A program made the translations under genes and the position numbers. From the NCBI RefSeq assembly GCF_020715685.1, contig NZ_CP085840.1, positions 2,046,001-2,110,000 of the forward strand: a DNA stretch of 64,000 bases, written 5' to 3'. The DNA comes from Dermatobacter hominis. Its GTDB lineage: Bacteria; Actinomycetota; Acidimicrobiia; Acidimicrobiales; Microtrichaceae. Positions 26,399-35,142 of this stretch are shown in pieces; within the stretch, counting starts at the first letter, position 1; each line of letters opens with the position of its first letter. Under the pieces are notes generated by a model that saw only the letters and a program-made list of their open reading frames with translations, was not told the origin of the DNA and made no database searches.

Positions 26399-27690
26399 GC
26401 GGGGCGCCCGATGACCGGGGCGCCAGCGGTGACGTGGAGGGCTCGGTCTCGGCGGCGTTCCGCCGGGACTGGGCGCTCCTCGTCGCCCACCTCATCTCGT
26501 TCACCGGTGACTGGGACCTCGCCGAGGAGTGCGTGCAGGAGGCCTTCGCCGCCGCCGTCACCCGTTGGGAGCGCGACGGCGTGCCGACCAACCCGACCGC
26601 CTGGCTCCGCACGACGGCGCGGCACCGGGCGATCGACCGCATCCGCCGCGCCGCGGTCGGGCGCTCGAAGATCGAGCGCCTCGGGACCGAAGCCGCACGG
26701 GCCGGGGCCGACGGCGTCGAGGCCGGAGCCGGCGTGAGCGGATCCGAGGGACCGCTGGCCGATGACCGGCTGAGCCTCGTCGTGACGTGCTGCCACCCCG
26801 CGCTCGCCGTCGACGCCCAGGTCGCGCTCACGCTGAGGGAGGTCGCCGGGCTCACGACGGCCGAGATCGCCCGGGCGTTCATGGTCCCCACCGAGACCAT
26901 GGCCAAGCGGCTGGTCCGCGCCAAGTCCAAGATCCGGGCCGCGGGGATCCCGTTCCGCGTGCCCCCGGCCGAGGAGCTCGACACCCGCGTCGCGGCGGTG
27001 ATCGGCGTCGTCCACGGCGTCTTCAACGAGGGGTACAGCGCGTCGGCCGGCGAGCAGCAGGTGCGCGGCGAGCTGTGCGACGAGGCGATCCGCCTGGCCG
27101 GCCTGCTCGCGGAGCTGCTGCCCGAGGATCCCGAGGTGCTGGCCGTGCAGGCGCTGCTCGTGCTCCACGACGCCCGGCGTGCCGCCCGCTTCGACGATGC
27201 CGGCGAGCTGGTGACCCTCGAGGACCAGGACCGCACGCGCTGGGACCACGACCGGATCGATGACGGCGTGCGCATCCTCGATCGTTCCATGGCGCTCGGA
27301 CGGGGCGGCCCGTACCAGCTCCAGGCCGCCATCGCCGCGTGCCACGCCACCGCCGTGACCGCGGAGGCGACCGACTGGGTGCAGATCTCGGCGCTGTACG
27401 GGGCGCTGGCCCGTGTCGCGCCGTCGCCGGTCGTGGACCTGAACCGTGCCGTCGCCCGGTCGATGGCGGACGGGCCGGCGGTCGGGCTCGCCGCCGTCGA
27501 GGACCTCGCCGGCGACGGACGGCTCGACGGCTACTACCTGCTGCACGCCACCCGGGCCGACCTCCTCCGGCGCCTGGACCGGTTCGACGAGGCCGCGGCG
27601 GCCTACGAGCGGGCGCTCGCGCTGGCCCCGACGGCTCCTGAGCAGCGGTTCCTGCAGCGGCGGCTCCGGGAGGTGGCGGGTCAGCCGTGA
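26395..27690 (+). CDS. ECF sigma factor with C-terminal TPR-like extension (ECF42-type)
   Basis: RNA polymerase sigma factor, 431 aa, far longer than simple ECF sigmas. Sigma-2 region: WDLAEECVQEAFAAAVTRW and PTAWLRTTARHRAIDRIRR. Sigma-4 region: LTLREVAGLTTAEIARAFMV, followed by MAKRLVRAKSKI. Residues about 200-430 are an all-helical DUF6596/TPR-like domain (for example ALYGALARVAPSPVVDLNRAVA and FDEAAAAYERALALAPT). In ECF42 proteins this extension is needed for activity and no anti-sigma factor is encoded. Translationally coupled to the DGPF gene by a GTGA overlap. Confidence 0.93.
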   Translation: MSGAPDDRGASGDVEGSVSAAFRRDWALLVAHLISFTGDWDLAEECVQEAFAAAVTRWERDGVPTNPTAWLRTTARHRAIDRIRRAAVGRSKIERLGTEAARAGADGVEAGAGVSGSEGPLADDRLSLVVTCCHPALAVDAQVALTLREVAGLTTAEIARAFMVPTETMAKRLVRAKSKIRAAGIPFRVPPAEELDTRVAAVIGVVHGVFNEGYSASAGEQQVRGELCDEAIRLAGLLAELLPEDPEVLAVQALLVLHDARRAARFDDAGELVTLEDQDRTRWDHDRIDDGVRILDRSMALGRGGPYQLQAAIAACHATAVTAEATDWVQISALYGALARVAPSPVVDLNRAVARSMADGPAVGLAAVEDLAGDGRLDGYYLLHATRADLLRRLDRFDEAAAAYERALALAPTAPEQRFLQRRLREVAGQP

Positions 27691-27747
27691 TCGGCCTCGT
27701 GCGCGACCGGCGACTCCCGTCGCCCGACGGCGCGCCATCCTTTCGCC

Positions 27748-28221
27748 ATGGGCTACAACCCGATGACCGACGAGCAGATCCGAGCGCTCCTCCTCGCAGA
27801 ACCGGCGCGACCGGCCGTGCTGGCGACCCGGCGACCGGATGGTCGACCTCACGCCGCGCCGATCTGGTACGACCTCGACGGCGGCGGTGAGGTCGGCGGC
27901 CGCGGTGCCGGGGACGGCATCGGCGAGATCGTCTTCAACACCGGCGAGCGGACGGTCAAGGGCCGCAACCTGGCGGCGGACCCGCGCCTGAGTCTGGTGG
28001 TCCAGGACGACCGGGCGCCGTACGCGTTCGTGGCGATCGACGGCGAGGCCACCCTCGTCGACGACCTGGACCAGGTCCGGCTCTGGGCCGGTCGCATCGG
28101 CGGCCGCTACATGGGCGCCGATCGGGCCGAGGAGTACGGCGACCGCAACGGCGTGCCCGGTGAGCTGCTCGTCCGCGTGCGCATCCTCCACACGGTCGCG
28201 ATGGTCGACGTCGCCGACTGA
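27748..28221 (+). CDS. PPOX-class F420/FMN-dependent oxidoreductase
   Basis: Split-barrel flavin/deazaflavin protein, 157 aa. It opens with the family pattern PARPAVLATRRPDGRPHAAPIWY and continues with NTGERTVKGRNLAADPRLSLVV and FVAIDGEATLVDD. Members reduce enones or quinones using F420H2, or bind FMN or heme; the cofactor cannot be fixed from sequence, although F420 is likely in an actinobacterium that also carries two LLM genes. The ATG start lies 57 nt after the sigma factor gene. Confidence 0.9.
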   Translation: MGYNPMTDEQIRALLLAEPARPAVLATRRPDGRPHAAPIWYDLDGGGEVGGRGAGDGIGEIVFNTGERTVKGRNLAADPRLSLVVQDDRAPYAFVAIDGEATLVDDLDQVRLWAGRIGGRYMGADRAEEYGDRNGVPGELLVRVRILHTVAMVDVAD

Positions 28222-28332
28222 CCGTCCCGAGCCCTGTCGCTGTCCGAGGGACGTGCCGGGCGCGGCGGTGCGCCGGCACGAGTCGAGTGCCGGTCGTGTG
28301 CGATCGGGGTGTCGTCCCGGGGGTCCCGCGCG

Positions 28333-29751
28333 TCAGGCGGGCGCGGGTGGTCGTGCGTGTTGGGTGTGGAGCACGGTCCCGGTGGGGGTCGTGATGGTGA
28401 AGAACCCCTCGCCGACGCCGGGTGCGGTGTTGGCCTTCATCGACCATCCCCGGCGGTGGATCACGCCGTGGTGGCGGCGACAGAGCAGGGCGAGGTTGCA
28501 GATGTCGGTCGGGCCGCCCTCGGCGTGGTGGATGACGTGGTGGGCGTCGCACCAGTTCGTCCTCGTGTCGCATCCCGGGAAGGTGCAGCGGCCGTCACGG
28601 CGCTCGAGGTTCCGGCGCTGCTCGCGGCTCGCGTGACGTTCGCCTGACCGGCAGGCGATGGGGTGCCCGCCGGCGCCTCTGATGACCCAGGTGATGTCGG
28701 GGTCGCAGGTGAGCAGCTCCCACTCGTGGGAGGCGTACCGCAACGGCGCCCCGGTCACATCGGTCGCCCGGGCCGACCAGTCCACCGGTGCGCCCTTGCC
28801 GGGGAGGAGGGTGCCGTCGGCGAAGAGGTCGGCGACGGTGTCGAGGTCGGCGTCGACGACGATGGCGACCTCGGCGGTCGGGGTGAGGCGGCCGCTGCCG
28901 CGGTGCGCGGCGCCGTGCTGGACCAGGTTCATCACCGCCTGGGCCAGGAGCTCCGAACGGGGAGGGACGGGCAGGTCGACCGAGCCGTCGTCCTCGGCCA
29001 CGTGCATGCGCCACAGCCGGTCGGCCTCCGCTTCGACGCGCGCTGCGAACGCCATCGCCTCGGACCCGTAGAGGTCGAGGGTGGCGGTGACGCGGTCGGC
29101 GGACTGCTCCAGGCGGGCGTGGTTCCGAGGCATGGGCGGTTCGGCCCCGTCCTGGTCGGCCAACCGGGCGACCTGCTCCGCGTCGCGGGCGAACTGCACG
29201 AACGTGCACTGCCGGCGGCACAGGTCGATCAGCGCGTCCTGGGCACCCTCGAGCGCGTGACGGTTCCGGTCGTTGACGTGCCGGCACACCTCCCGCACCC
29301 GATCCACGGACACCTCACCCCGAGCCAGCGCAGCGGCCACCTTCGGCTGGTGGTCCCGCAACGTGGTCGACGTCGCCAGGTCGGCCTTCACCCGCTTGGG
29401 GTTCGCGCCGTGCCGCCACCCCGCCTCGTTCGCGGTCACGTGCCCCAGACGCCGATCGCACAACCGGCGGGCGTCCAACTCGGCCAGCATCCGGAACCGC
29501 GCTGCGTGGAACAACCGATCCACCACTTCCAACCCGTCGAACAACCCCAGCACCGCCGCGTCGTCGAGCGCCCTCAGGTCGATGTCGACCACGGCCCGCA
29601 ACGCCGCCACCACCGCCGCAGCCTGCGCCGGCACCACGAACACCGGGTCCCCGAACCGCACCCGTGCGGCATCCCCGCGGCCGATGTCGTCGTGATCGTC
29701 GACCGGGCCGGCGTCACCGGGCCCGGCGTTCCCTTCCCCAGTGGAACCCAT
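28333..29751 (-). CDS. DUF222 / HNH endonuclease-domain protein (13E12 type)
   Basis: 472 aa. DUF222 helical domain (about 60-330), then a C-terminal HNH nuclease motif: CTFPGCDTRTNWCDAHH, HAEGGPTDICNLALLCRRHH. Two Cys pairs of the zinc-stabilised HNH are present. These genes are multicopy and partly mobile-associated in actinobacteria; their biological role is not settled. No flanking repeats or integrase are visible, so transfer is not shown. The ATG (MGSTGEGN) is preceded by a TACGTT box 6 nt upstream; a longer frame from 29853 exists but crosses this promoter. Confidence 0.9.
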   Translation of the reverse strand: MGSTGEGNAGPGDAGPVDDHDDIGRGDAARVRFGDPVFVVPAQAAAVVAALRAVVDIDLRALDDAAVLGLFDGLEVVDRLFHAARFRMLAELDARRLCDRRLGHVTANEAGWRHGANPKRVKADLATSTTLRDHQPKVAAALARGEVSVDRVREVCRHVNDRNRHALEGAQDALIDLCRRQCTFVQFARDAEQVARLADQDGAEPPMPRNHARLEQSADRVTATLDLYGSEAMAFAARVEAEADRLWRMHVAEDDGSVDLPVPPRSELLAQAVMNLVQHGAAHRGSGRLTPTAEVAIVVDADLDTVADLFADGTLLPGKGAPVDWSARATDVTGAPLRYASHEWELLTCDPDITWVIRGAGGHPIACRSGERHASREQRRNLERRDGRCTFPGCDTRTNWCDAHHVIHHAEGGPTDICNLALLCRRHHGVIHRRGWSMKANTAPGVGEGFFTITTPTGTVLHTQHARPPAPA

Positions 29752-29878
29752 GCCGACAACGTAACGACGGGGTGTGACAGCCCCTTTCACGGCACCTCGA
29801 GAACCCCTCACTCCCACCCGCTCGCTCGCTCCGTGCCCACGGCGTCCCGGCACGCGGGTCCGGCCGAGCGCGATGGCT

Positions 29879-30694
29879 TCAGTCGGCGTCGGCGAGCGCG
29901 TCGAGCGCCCGCTCGACCGACCCGACGAGGTCGGGCTCGAGGTCGGCGAACGAGTCGACCGCCGACAGCACGCGCCGCCAACCGTCCTGCGGATCGCCCC
30001 AGCCGAGCCGCCGGCACACGCCGGCCTTCCAGTCCTCCCCGCGCGGCACCTGGGGCCACGCAGCGATCCCGAGCGACACCGGCCGCACGCACTCCCAGAC
30101 GTCGACGTAGCGGTGGCCGACGACCAGCACGTGCGGCCCCTCCACCTGCTCGGCGATCCGCGTCTCCTTCGACCCGGGCACGAGGTGGTCGACGAGCACG
30201 GCCAGCCGGCGCTGCGGCCCGGGCTCGAACTCGCGCACCCGCTCGACCAGGTCGTCGATGCCGCCCATCGGCTCGACCACGATGCCGAGCTCGCGCAGGT
30301 CGTCGCCCCACACCCGTTCGAGCAGGCGCGCGTCGTGGCTGCCCTCGACCCAGATCCGCGACGCCTTCGCGACCTTGGCCGGGGCGTGGTCGGCGACGAG
30401 CGCGCCGGCGGCGGTCCGGCGCAGCCCGGCGGCGGCGCCGGTCGGGGCGGCGGGCCGGACGAGGGTCACGGTCTCGCCGTCGACGGCGAAGGCGCCCGGC
30501 CGGTTGCGGAAGCGGTGCTCGCGCCCGCCGGGGTCGCGGAGCTCGACGATCTCGCCGGTGAACTTGTTGACCTTGCCGCGGAGGCCGGTCGGCCGGTGGA
30601 GGACCTGGAGCCCGACCGTCGCCCCGACGCGGGGGTAGGCGTCGGCGAGGCCGCGCCCGGAGGACTCGGCCTCGTCCAGGATGTCGCGCTGCAC
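29879..30694 (-). CDS. DUF3097 protein
   Basis: 271 aa, matching the actinobacterial DUF3097 family: YPRVGATVGLQVLHRPTGLRG, KASRIWVEGSHDARLLERVWGDDLR, and LAVLVDHLVPGSKETRIAE. The central part resembles a Toprim-like fold with E and D-x-D type residues (WVEGSHD, LVDHLV), so a nucleic-acid role is possible but unproven. The GTG start follows a TACGGT box by 7 nt (leaderless). The alkB gene is 16 nt upstream. Confidence 0.88.
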   Translation of the reverse strand: MQRDILDEAESSGRGLADAYPRVGATVGLQVLHRPTGLRGKVNKFTGEIVELRDPGGREHRFRNRPGAFAVDGETVTLVRPAAPTGAAAGLRRTAAGALVADHAPAKVAKASRIWVEGSHDARLLERVWGDDLRELGIVVEPMGGIDDLVERVREFEPGPQRRLAVLVDHLVPGSKETRIAEQVEGPHVLVVGHRYVDVWECVRPVSLGIAAWPQVPRGEDWKAGVCRRLGWGDPQDGWRRVLSAVDSFADLEPDLVGSVERALDALADAD

Positions 30695-30710
30695 GGCGGC
30701 GACCGTACCG

Positions 30711-31388
30711 TCAGCCGACGCCGGCGGGACGGAACTGGACGCTGATGCGCGGCCCGACCGGCCGGGCAGTCTTGAGCACCGCGTGCTCCCACGTCCGCTG
30801 GCAGCTGCCGCCCATGACCAGCAGGTCGCCGTGGCCGACCGTGTAGCCCCGCTGCCGCCCGCCGCCTCGGGGTCGGAGGCTGAGCCGCCGGGGCGACCCG
30901 AACGACACGATCGCGACCATCGTGTCGGTCGTCGAGCCCCGGCCGAGGCGATCGCCGTGCCACGCGACGCTGTCGTCGCCGTCTCGGTAGAGGCACATGC
31001 CGGCGCTCGTGAACGGCTCGCCGAGCTCGCCGGCGTAATGCCGGCTCAGGGCTTCGCGCGCCTCCACCAGCACCGCGTCGGGGAGGGCCTCGCCCGTGCG
31101 GTAGAAGCGGACGAGGCGCGGCACGTCGAGGACGCGGTCGTACATGCGGCGGCGCTCGGCCTGCCACGGGACGTCGTCGGCCAGGCGGAGGAAGAGCTCG
31201 TCGGAGCCCTGGATCCAGTCCGGCCGGAGGTCGATCCAGGCGCCCGATCCGAGCTCCGTCCGCTGCACGCGGTCGCCCAGCTCACCGACCCGCACCCCGG
31301 TCGCACCGGGCGCGGCGCCGTCGGTGCCGGTCGGGACCTGGTCGAGCAGCGAGGCCTGGAAACGCCTGCACGTCCGTGAAGATACCAC
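30711..31388 (-). CDS. alkB: AlkB-family Fe(II)/2-oxoglutarate dioxygenase, 5' end probably frameshifted
   Basis: DNA or RNA dealkylation repair enzyme, about 225 aa. The iron ligands are in VAWHGDRLG (H-x-D) and TWEHAVLK, and the 2-oxoglutarate Arg pair is in ARPVGPRISVQFR. The N-terminal start is odd. The GTG at 31388 lies inside a 15-bp hairpin. A GTG at 31371, 7 nt after a TATCTT box, would give an expected MQAFQASLLDQ start if one base of AAA at 31360-31362 (TTT in the gene) were removed. A real or assembly one-base insertion is therefore suspected. Confidence 0.85.
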   Translation of the reverse strand: MVSSRTCRRFQASLLDQVPTGTDGAAPGATGVRVGELGDRVQRTELGSGAWIDLRPDWIQGSDELFLRLADDVPWQAERRRMYDRVLDVPRLVRFYRTGEALPDAVLVEAREALSRHYAGELGEPFTSAGMCLYRDGDDSVAWHGDRLGRGSTTDTMVAIVSFGSPRRLSLRPRGGGRQRGYTVGHGDLLVMGGSCQRTWEHAVLKTARPVGPRISVQFRPAGVG

Positions 31389-31418
31389 GGCCGTCGAACA
31401 GACGTTCGACGGCCGTGG
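31385..31418. terminator. 15-bp perfect hairpin between SDR gene and alkB
   Basis: CCACGGCCGTCGAAC and GTTCGACGGCCGTGG pair perfectly around AGAC. It lies about 100 nt downstream of the SDR stop and immediately upstream of the alkB -10 box (31379-31384). It could terminate the SDR transcript or serve as an operator for alkB. No T-run. Confidence 0.5.
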
Positions 31419-31515
31419 GGTGGATCTCGGTTCGCCGACCCTGTCCGTCGGGGGCCGGTGTCAGGGCGCCGGTGTCGAGGGAGGCGCACCCGAGCCCGCG
31501 GGCCCAGCGCGCCGC

Positions 31516-32430
31516 TCAGTAGCGCAGGCCCGGCGCCCGGGTGAAGAAGACGTCGGTGGCGAGCTGCTGGCCGAGCTTGGTGGCGTCCCAGCGGTTGCCC
31601 TTGTTGTTGATCGTCGGGCCGTCGGCCCAGCCCTTCATCAGGATGATGTTCTCGGCGACCGCCCGGATGATCTGGCCGGTGACGTGGTCGGCCTCGTCCG
31701 AGGCGAGCCAGGCGACGAGCGGCGACGACACCGCCGGGTCCATCCGGTTCCACTCGTCGTCGGGGATCTCGTCGGCCTCGATGACCGCCGGGGCGTTGGG
31801 CATCGTGCCCGTGATGCGGGTGGCGGCGGCCGGGCCCACGGCGTTCACGGTGACGCCGATCTTGTAGAGCTCGAGGCTGAGCGTCTGGGTCAGGCTGGCG
31901 ATCGCGGCCTTGGCCGGGGCGTAGTTCGACTGGCCGAAGTTGCCGGTCAGGCCGGCGCCCGAGACCGTGTTGATGATGCGGCCGTCGACCCGCTCGCCGG
32001 TCTCCTTGTTCTGCGCACGCCAGTGCAGCGCCGCGTGCTTGCAGGGGATCCAGGTGCCGCGCAGGTGGACCTTGAGCACCGCGTCGAAGTCCTCGACCGA
32101 CATGTTGAAGATCGAGCCGTCGCGGACGATGCCGGCGTTGTTGACGAGGATGTCGAGCCGCCCGAACTGGTCGACGGCCTGGGCGATCATCTCGCCGGCC
32201 TGGTCGTAGTCGGAGACGTCGGCGTAGTTCGGCGCCGCCGTGCCACCCCGGCCCTCGATGATCTTGACGGTGAGGTCCGCGTCGCGGCCGGTGCCCTCGC
32301 CGGTGACCGAGCCGCCCAGGTCGTTCACGATGACCGTGGCGCCGTGCTTGGCCAGCTCCATCGCGTGGCCGCGGCCGATGCCGTGACCTGCGCCGGTGAC
32401 GATCGCGACCTTGCCGTCCAGCATGCCCAT
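31516..32430 (-). CDS. SDR dehydrogenase, 17-beta-HSD4/MFE-2 type
   Basis: Short-chain dehydrogenase, 304 aa, longer than the usual 250. Cofactor motif TGAGHGIGRGHAM, NNAG at about 95, catalytic Ser in NTVSGAG, and NYAPAKAAI, where the expected Tyr and Lys of YxxxK are present. The stretch VNDLGGSVTGEGTGRDA is typical of the (3R)-hydroxyacyl-CoA dehydrogenase domain of multifunctional enzyme 2, so a 3-hydroxyacyl-CoA substrate is likely. A perfect CTGACG-N3-CGTCAG site is 40 nt upstream, and GGGGAG precedes the ATG. Confidence 0.9.
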   Translation of the reverse strand: MGMLDGKVAIVTGAGHGIGRGHAMELAKHGATVIVNDLGGSVTGEGTGRDADLTVKIIEGRGGTAAPNYADVSDYDQAGEMIAQAVDQFGRLDILVNNAGIVRDGSIFNMSVEDFDAVLKVHLRGTWIPCKHAALHWRAQNKETGERVDGRIINTVSGAGLTGNFGQSNYAPAKAAIASLTQTLSLELYKIGVTVNAVGPAAATRITGTMPNAPAVIEADEIPDDEWNRMDPAVSSPLVAWLASDEADHVTGQIIRAVAENIILMKGWADGPTINNKGNRWDATKLGQQLATDVFFTRAPGLRY

Positions 32431-32470
32431 GGTGGGTGACTCCCCCTGGTAGAGATCCTGCGGCCCGTTC

Positions 32471-32485
32471 CTGACGGGTCGTCAG
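32471..32485. promoter_or_regulatory. CTGACG-N3-CGTCAG operator (SDR gene)
   Basis: CTGACGGGTCGTCAG has perfect 6-bp arms. It lies in the promoter of the SDR gene, and TAACAT on the minus strand immediately upstream could be part of that promoter. It is also downstream of the aquaporin gene. Confidence 0.65.
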
Positions 32486-32525
32486 ATGTTAGGGGGAGCC
32501 ACCCTCGGGCACCCAAACCGGTCGG

Positions 32526-33344
32526 TCAGGGCTCGACCTCGACGCCCTGTGCCTCGGTCTCGCCCGTCTGCGTCTCGTCGCCGCCGGTGGCGAACTTCCA
32601 GACGATGGCGCCGAGCGCCCCGCCGATCACCGGGGCCACGATGAAGAGCCAGAGCTGCGAGAGGGCCGTGCCGCGCTCGAACAGCGCCGGGCCGAGGGAC
32701 CGGGCCGGGTTCACGCTGGTGTTGGTGATCGGGATGCTGATGAGGTGGATCAGCGCCAGCATCAGGCCGATGCCGAGGGCGGCCTGGGCCTTCGACGCCG
32801 CCTTCGTGGTGACGCCGAGGATCACGACGAGGAAGAGCGCGGTGAGCACGACCTCGGCGATGAACGCCGCCGGGAGGTCGTAGAAGATCCGACCGTTCTC
32901 CTGCCCGTAGGCGTTCGAGGCGAACGACCCCTGGGTGATCTCGAACGATCCGGGGCGGCCCGCCTGGATGGCCCAGAGCACGGCCACCGCCGCGATCGCC
33001 GCGATGCACTGCGTGACGATGTAGACGGGCGCCTCGCGCCACGAGAAGCGCTTGGCCGTGGCGAGGCCGATGGTGACGGCCGGGTTGAAGTGGCCGCCCG
33101 ACACGTGGCCGAGCCCGTAGGCCCCGCACACGACGGTGAGGCCGAACGCCAGGCTCACGCCCAGGAAGCCGATGCCGTTGTTGACGACGCCGGCGGCGGG
33201 CAGCGCCACGTCGCCCACGCCGAGCACGTCCTTGGTGGTGCCGAGCGCGGCCGCGGCGAAGATCGCCGAGCCGCAGCCGCCGAACACCAGGAGGAAGGTG
33301 CCGAGGAACTCGGCCCCCACCTTCTTGCCGATGTGGTCGTCCAC
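32526..33344 (-). CDS. aqpZ: Aquaporin Z-type water channel
   Basis: MIP-family membrane channel, 272 aa, six membrane segments plus two half-helices carrying NPA: HFNPAVT (about 86-92) and VNPARS (near 210). The segment ALIHLISIPITNTSVNPARS matches AqpZ, with the His and Arg of the narrow water-selective filter, rather than glycerol facilitators. A long tail (GGDETQTGETEAQGVEVEP) is acidic and cytoplasmic. Start is GTG. It belongs to no obvious operon. Confidence 0.93.
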   Translation of the reverse strand: MDDHIGKKVGAEFLGTFLLVFGGCGSAIFAAAALGTTKDVLGVGDVALPAAGVVNNGIGFLGVSLAFGLTVVCGAYGLGHVSGGHFNPAVTIGLATAKRFSWREAPVYIVTQCIAAIAAVAVLWAIQAGRPGSFEITQGSFASNAYGQENGRIFYDLPAAFIAEVVLTALFLVVILGVTTKAASKAQAALGIGLMLALIHLISIPITNTSVNPARSLGPALFERGTALSQLWLFIVAPVIGGALGAIVWKFATGGDETQTGETEAQGVEVEP

Positions 33345-33487
33345 TGGTCCTCCTGTCCGCCGACCACCGTCGCCGGCAGCGGCACGTCTGGCACGACCCA
33401 GCGACCGCGACGGTAGCTGTGCACCTGCCGCGCCGGCCGGATGTTCCGCCGTCGGGTCAGGACGGGGGCCTGGGTAGCGTCCACGTG

Positions 33488-34558
33488 GTGAGCGAACCGG
33501 GGACCGGGACCGCGAGTGCGGAGGTGACCGCGGACGTCGTGGCGCCCCGGCCCCGTCTCGTCTCCCTCGACGTCACTCGGGGCCTCGCTGTCGCGGCGAT
33601 GCTCGCCGTCAACAACGAGGGCATCAACCCCGGCCACCCGGGCTGGCTCCGGCACCCCGAGTGGAACGGCTTCTCGGTGGCCGACGTGGTGTTCCCGCTG
33701 TTCCTCTTCTGCATCGGCGTGTCGAGCGCGCTGTCGTCGAAGCAGATGCCCTCCCCCGGGGGCCCGACGTTCGGGCAGGCGTTCGGGGCGATGGCCAAGC
33801 GCTGCGCGATCCTCTTCGGGCTCGGCGTCGGCCTCTCGGCGCTGAAGCAGCACCAGCTGGTGCTCGCCGGCGTGCTCCAGCACATCGCGATCACGTCGCT
33901 GCTCGCGTGGTTCGTGCTGCTCCTCCCCCGCCGTGCCCAGTACGCGGTGGGCCTGGCCCTGCTCGTCGCCGGCGCCGCGATCGGGCTCGCGTGGGGGTTC
34001 CGGGACGGCCACACCGTCGACCAGGCGATCGACCGGTTCCTCTACGACCGGGAGACCGCCGAGGGCCTCCCGGTCGCGGCCGTCTCGGTGTTCAACGTGC
34101 TCGCGGGCGCGTGGGTGGGCCGGTGGTTCGTGACCGGCGACCGCCGTCAGATCGTCCGGCACCTCGCGACGTGGACGGTCGTCCCGCTCGCGGTCGGCCT
34201 CGTGCTCGCACCCTGGATCCCGGTGAACAAGCGGCTGTGGACGCCGACCTACGCGCTGGTGGGCGCCGCTGCGGCCGCCGGCATCTCGCTGGCCGTCTAC
34301 TGGCTGGTCGACCTTCGCGGCGTCCGGCGGCCGGTGCACTGGTTGCAGGAGCTCGGGGCCAACCCGCTGGCCGTCTACGTGGCCTCCAGCGCGCTGGCCT
34401 CGGTCGTGCCCGACCGCGCTCGCATCGACGTCGTCGAGTGGATGGCGGGGGTGCTGCCCATCGCCGTGGCCTCGGTGGCCTGGTCGGCGGTCTGGATCGT
34501 GCTGGCGTGGGTGATCGCGGACCAGCTCTGGCGGCGCCACGTCCTCATCAAGCTGTAG
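33488..34558 (+). CDS. HGSNAT-like (DUF5009/DUF1624) membrane acyltransferase
   Basis: About 356 aa with some ten hydrophobic segments. The N-terminal block LDVTRGLAVAAMLAVNN, HPEWNGFSVADVVFPLFLF and GVSSALSS matches the heparan-alpha-glucosaminide N-acetyltransferase family, in which a membrane enzyme moves an acetyl group onto a sugar. LGANPLAVYV near the C-terminus is also typical. The substrate, probably a cell-wall sugar or lipid, is unknown. The second GTG (33488) is chosen since a TAGCGT box lies 7 nt before it. Confidence 0.87.
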   Translation: MSEPGTGTASAEVTADVVAPRPRLVSLDVTRGLAVAAMLAVNNEGINPGHPGWLRHPEWNGFSVADVVFPLFLFCIGVSSALSSKQMPSPGGPTFGQAFGAMAKRCAILFGLGVGLSALKQHQLVLAGVLQHIAITSLLAWFVLLLPRRAQYAVGLALLVAGAAIGLAWGFRDGHTVDQAIDRFLYDRETAEGLPVAAVSVFNVLAGAWVGRWFVTGDRRQIVRHLATWTVVPLAVGLVLAPWIPVNKRLWTPTYALVGAAAAAGISLAVYWLVDLRGVRRPVHWLQELGANPLAVYVASSALASVVPDRARIDVVEWMAGVLPIAVASVAWSAVWIVLAWVIADQLWRRHVLIKL

Positions 34559-34585
34559 AGCCGGTTGCTTCGTCGCCGGGGCGGC

Positions 34586-35137
34586 TCAGACCGGACGGGC
34601 CAGGAACTGGACCTGGACGGTGCCGCCGTAGTTCCACTGCCGACCGACCTCGACGAAGCCCATCCGGGCGTGGAAGGCCAGCGAGTCGGGGTTCGGCGGC
34701 TCGAGGTTCACCTCGCACGTCAGCTCGGCGGCGCCGACCTCGGCCGACCGCTCCAGTGCGGCGTCGTAGAGCAGCCGGCCCACGCCGGCGCCCTGCGCGT
34801 CGGGCGACACGGCGATGCGGTCGACGTAGCGGAAGGGGCCGGGGGCCGTGCCCGAGGCCAGGCGCTCCTCGAACCAGCGGTAGTTCGGCGAGTCGTAGGC
34901 GGCGCCGGGCGCCATCACGACGACGAACCCGTCGAGCGCCACGCCGGCGCCGGTCGGGCGCTCGACGACGAGCGCCAGATCGGCCTGCTCGACCAGCGAC
35001 ACCATCCGGTCGCGAGACACGGCCCCGACGTGGGGGACCCAGTGCTCGTTGAGGGCCAGCACGGCGTCGACCGTTCCTGCGTCCTCGGCGCGAAGCGGTC
35101 GGACCGTCCGTTCGGGGTCGGGGGCGTCGGCGGTCAC
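34586..35137 (-). CDS. GNAT-family N-acetyltransferase
   Basis: 183 aa. The acetyl-CoA loop reads VSPDAQGAGVGRLL (the Q/R-x-x-G-x-G/A motif), preceded by the DRIAV strand and followed by EVNLEPPNPDSLAFHARMGF, the motif B region. The N-terminus TVRPLRAEDAGTVDAVL is the usual entry strand. Substrate unknown. The GTG start lies 5 nt after the stop of the TMEM165-like gene, so the pair is probably one operon. It converges with the HGSNAT-like gene. Confidence 0.87.
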   Translation of the reverse strand: MTADAPDPERTVRPLRAEDAGTVDAVLALNEHWVPHVGAVSRDRMVSLVEQADLALVVERPTGAGVALDGFVVVMAPGAAYDSPNYRWFEERLASGTAPGPFRYVDRIAVSPDAQGAGVGRLLYDAALERSAEVGAAELTCEVNLEPPNPDSLAFHARMGFVEVGRQWNYGGTVQVQFLARPV

Positions 35138-35142
35138 GGGCG

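Noticed and set aside
28333-29751. Mobile element or prophage around the HNH gene
   Set aside because: No integrase, terminal repeats or att-like duplication around it; the HNH-DUF222 family is common on actinobacterial chromosomes.
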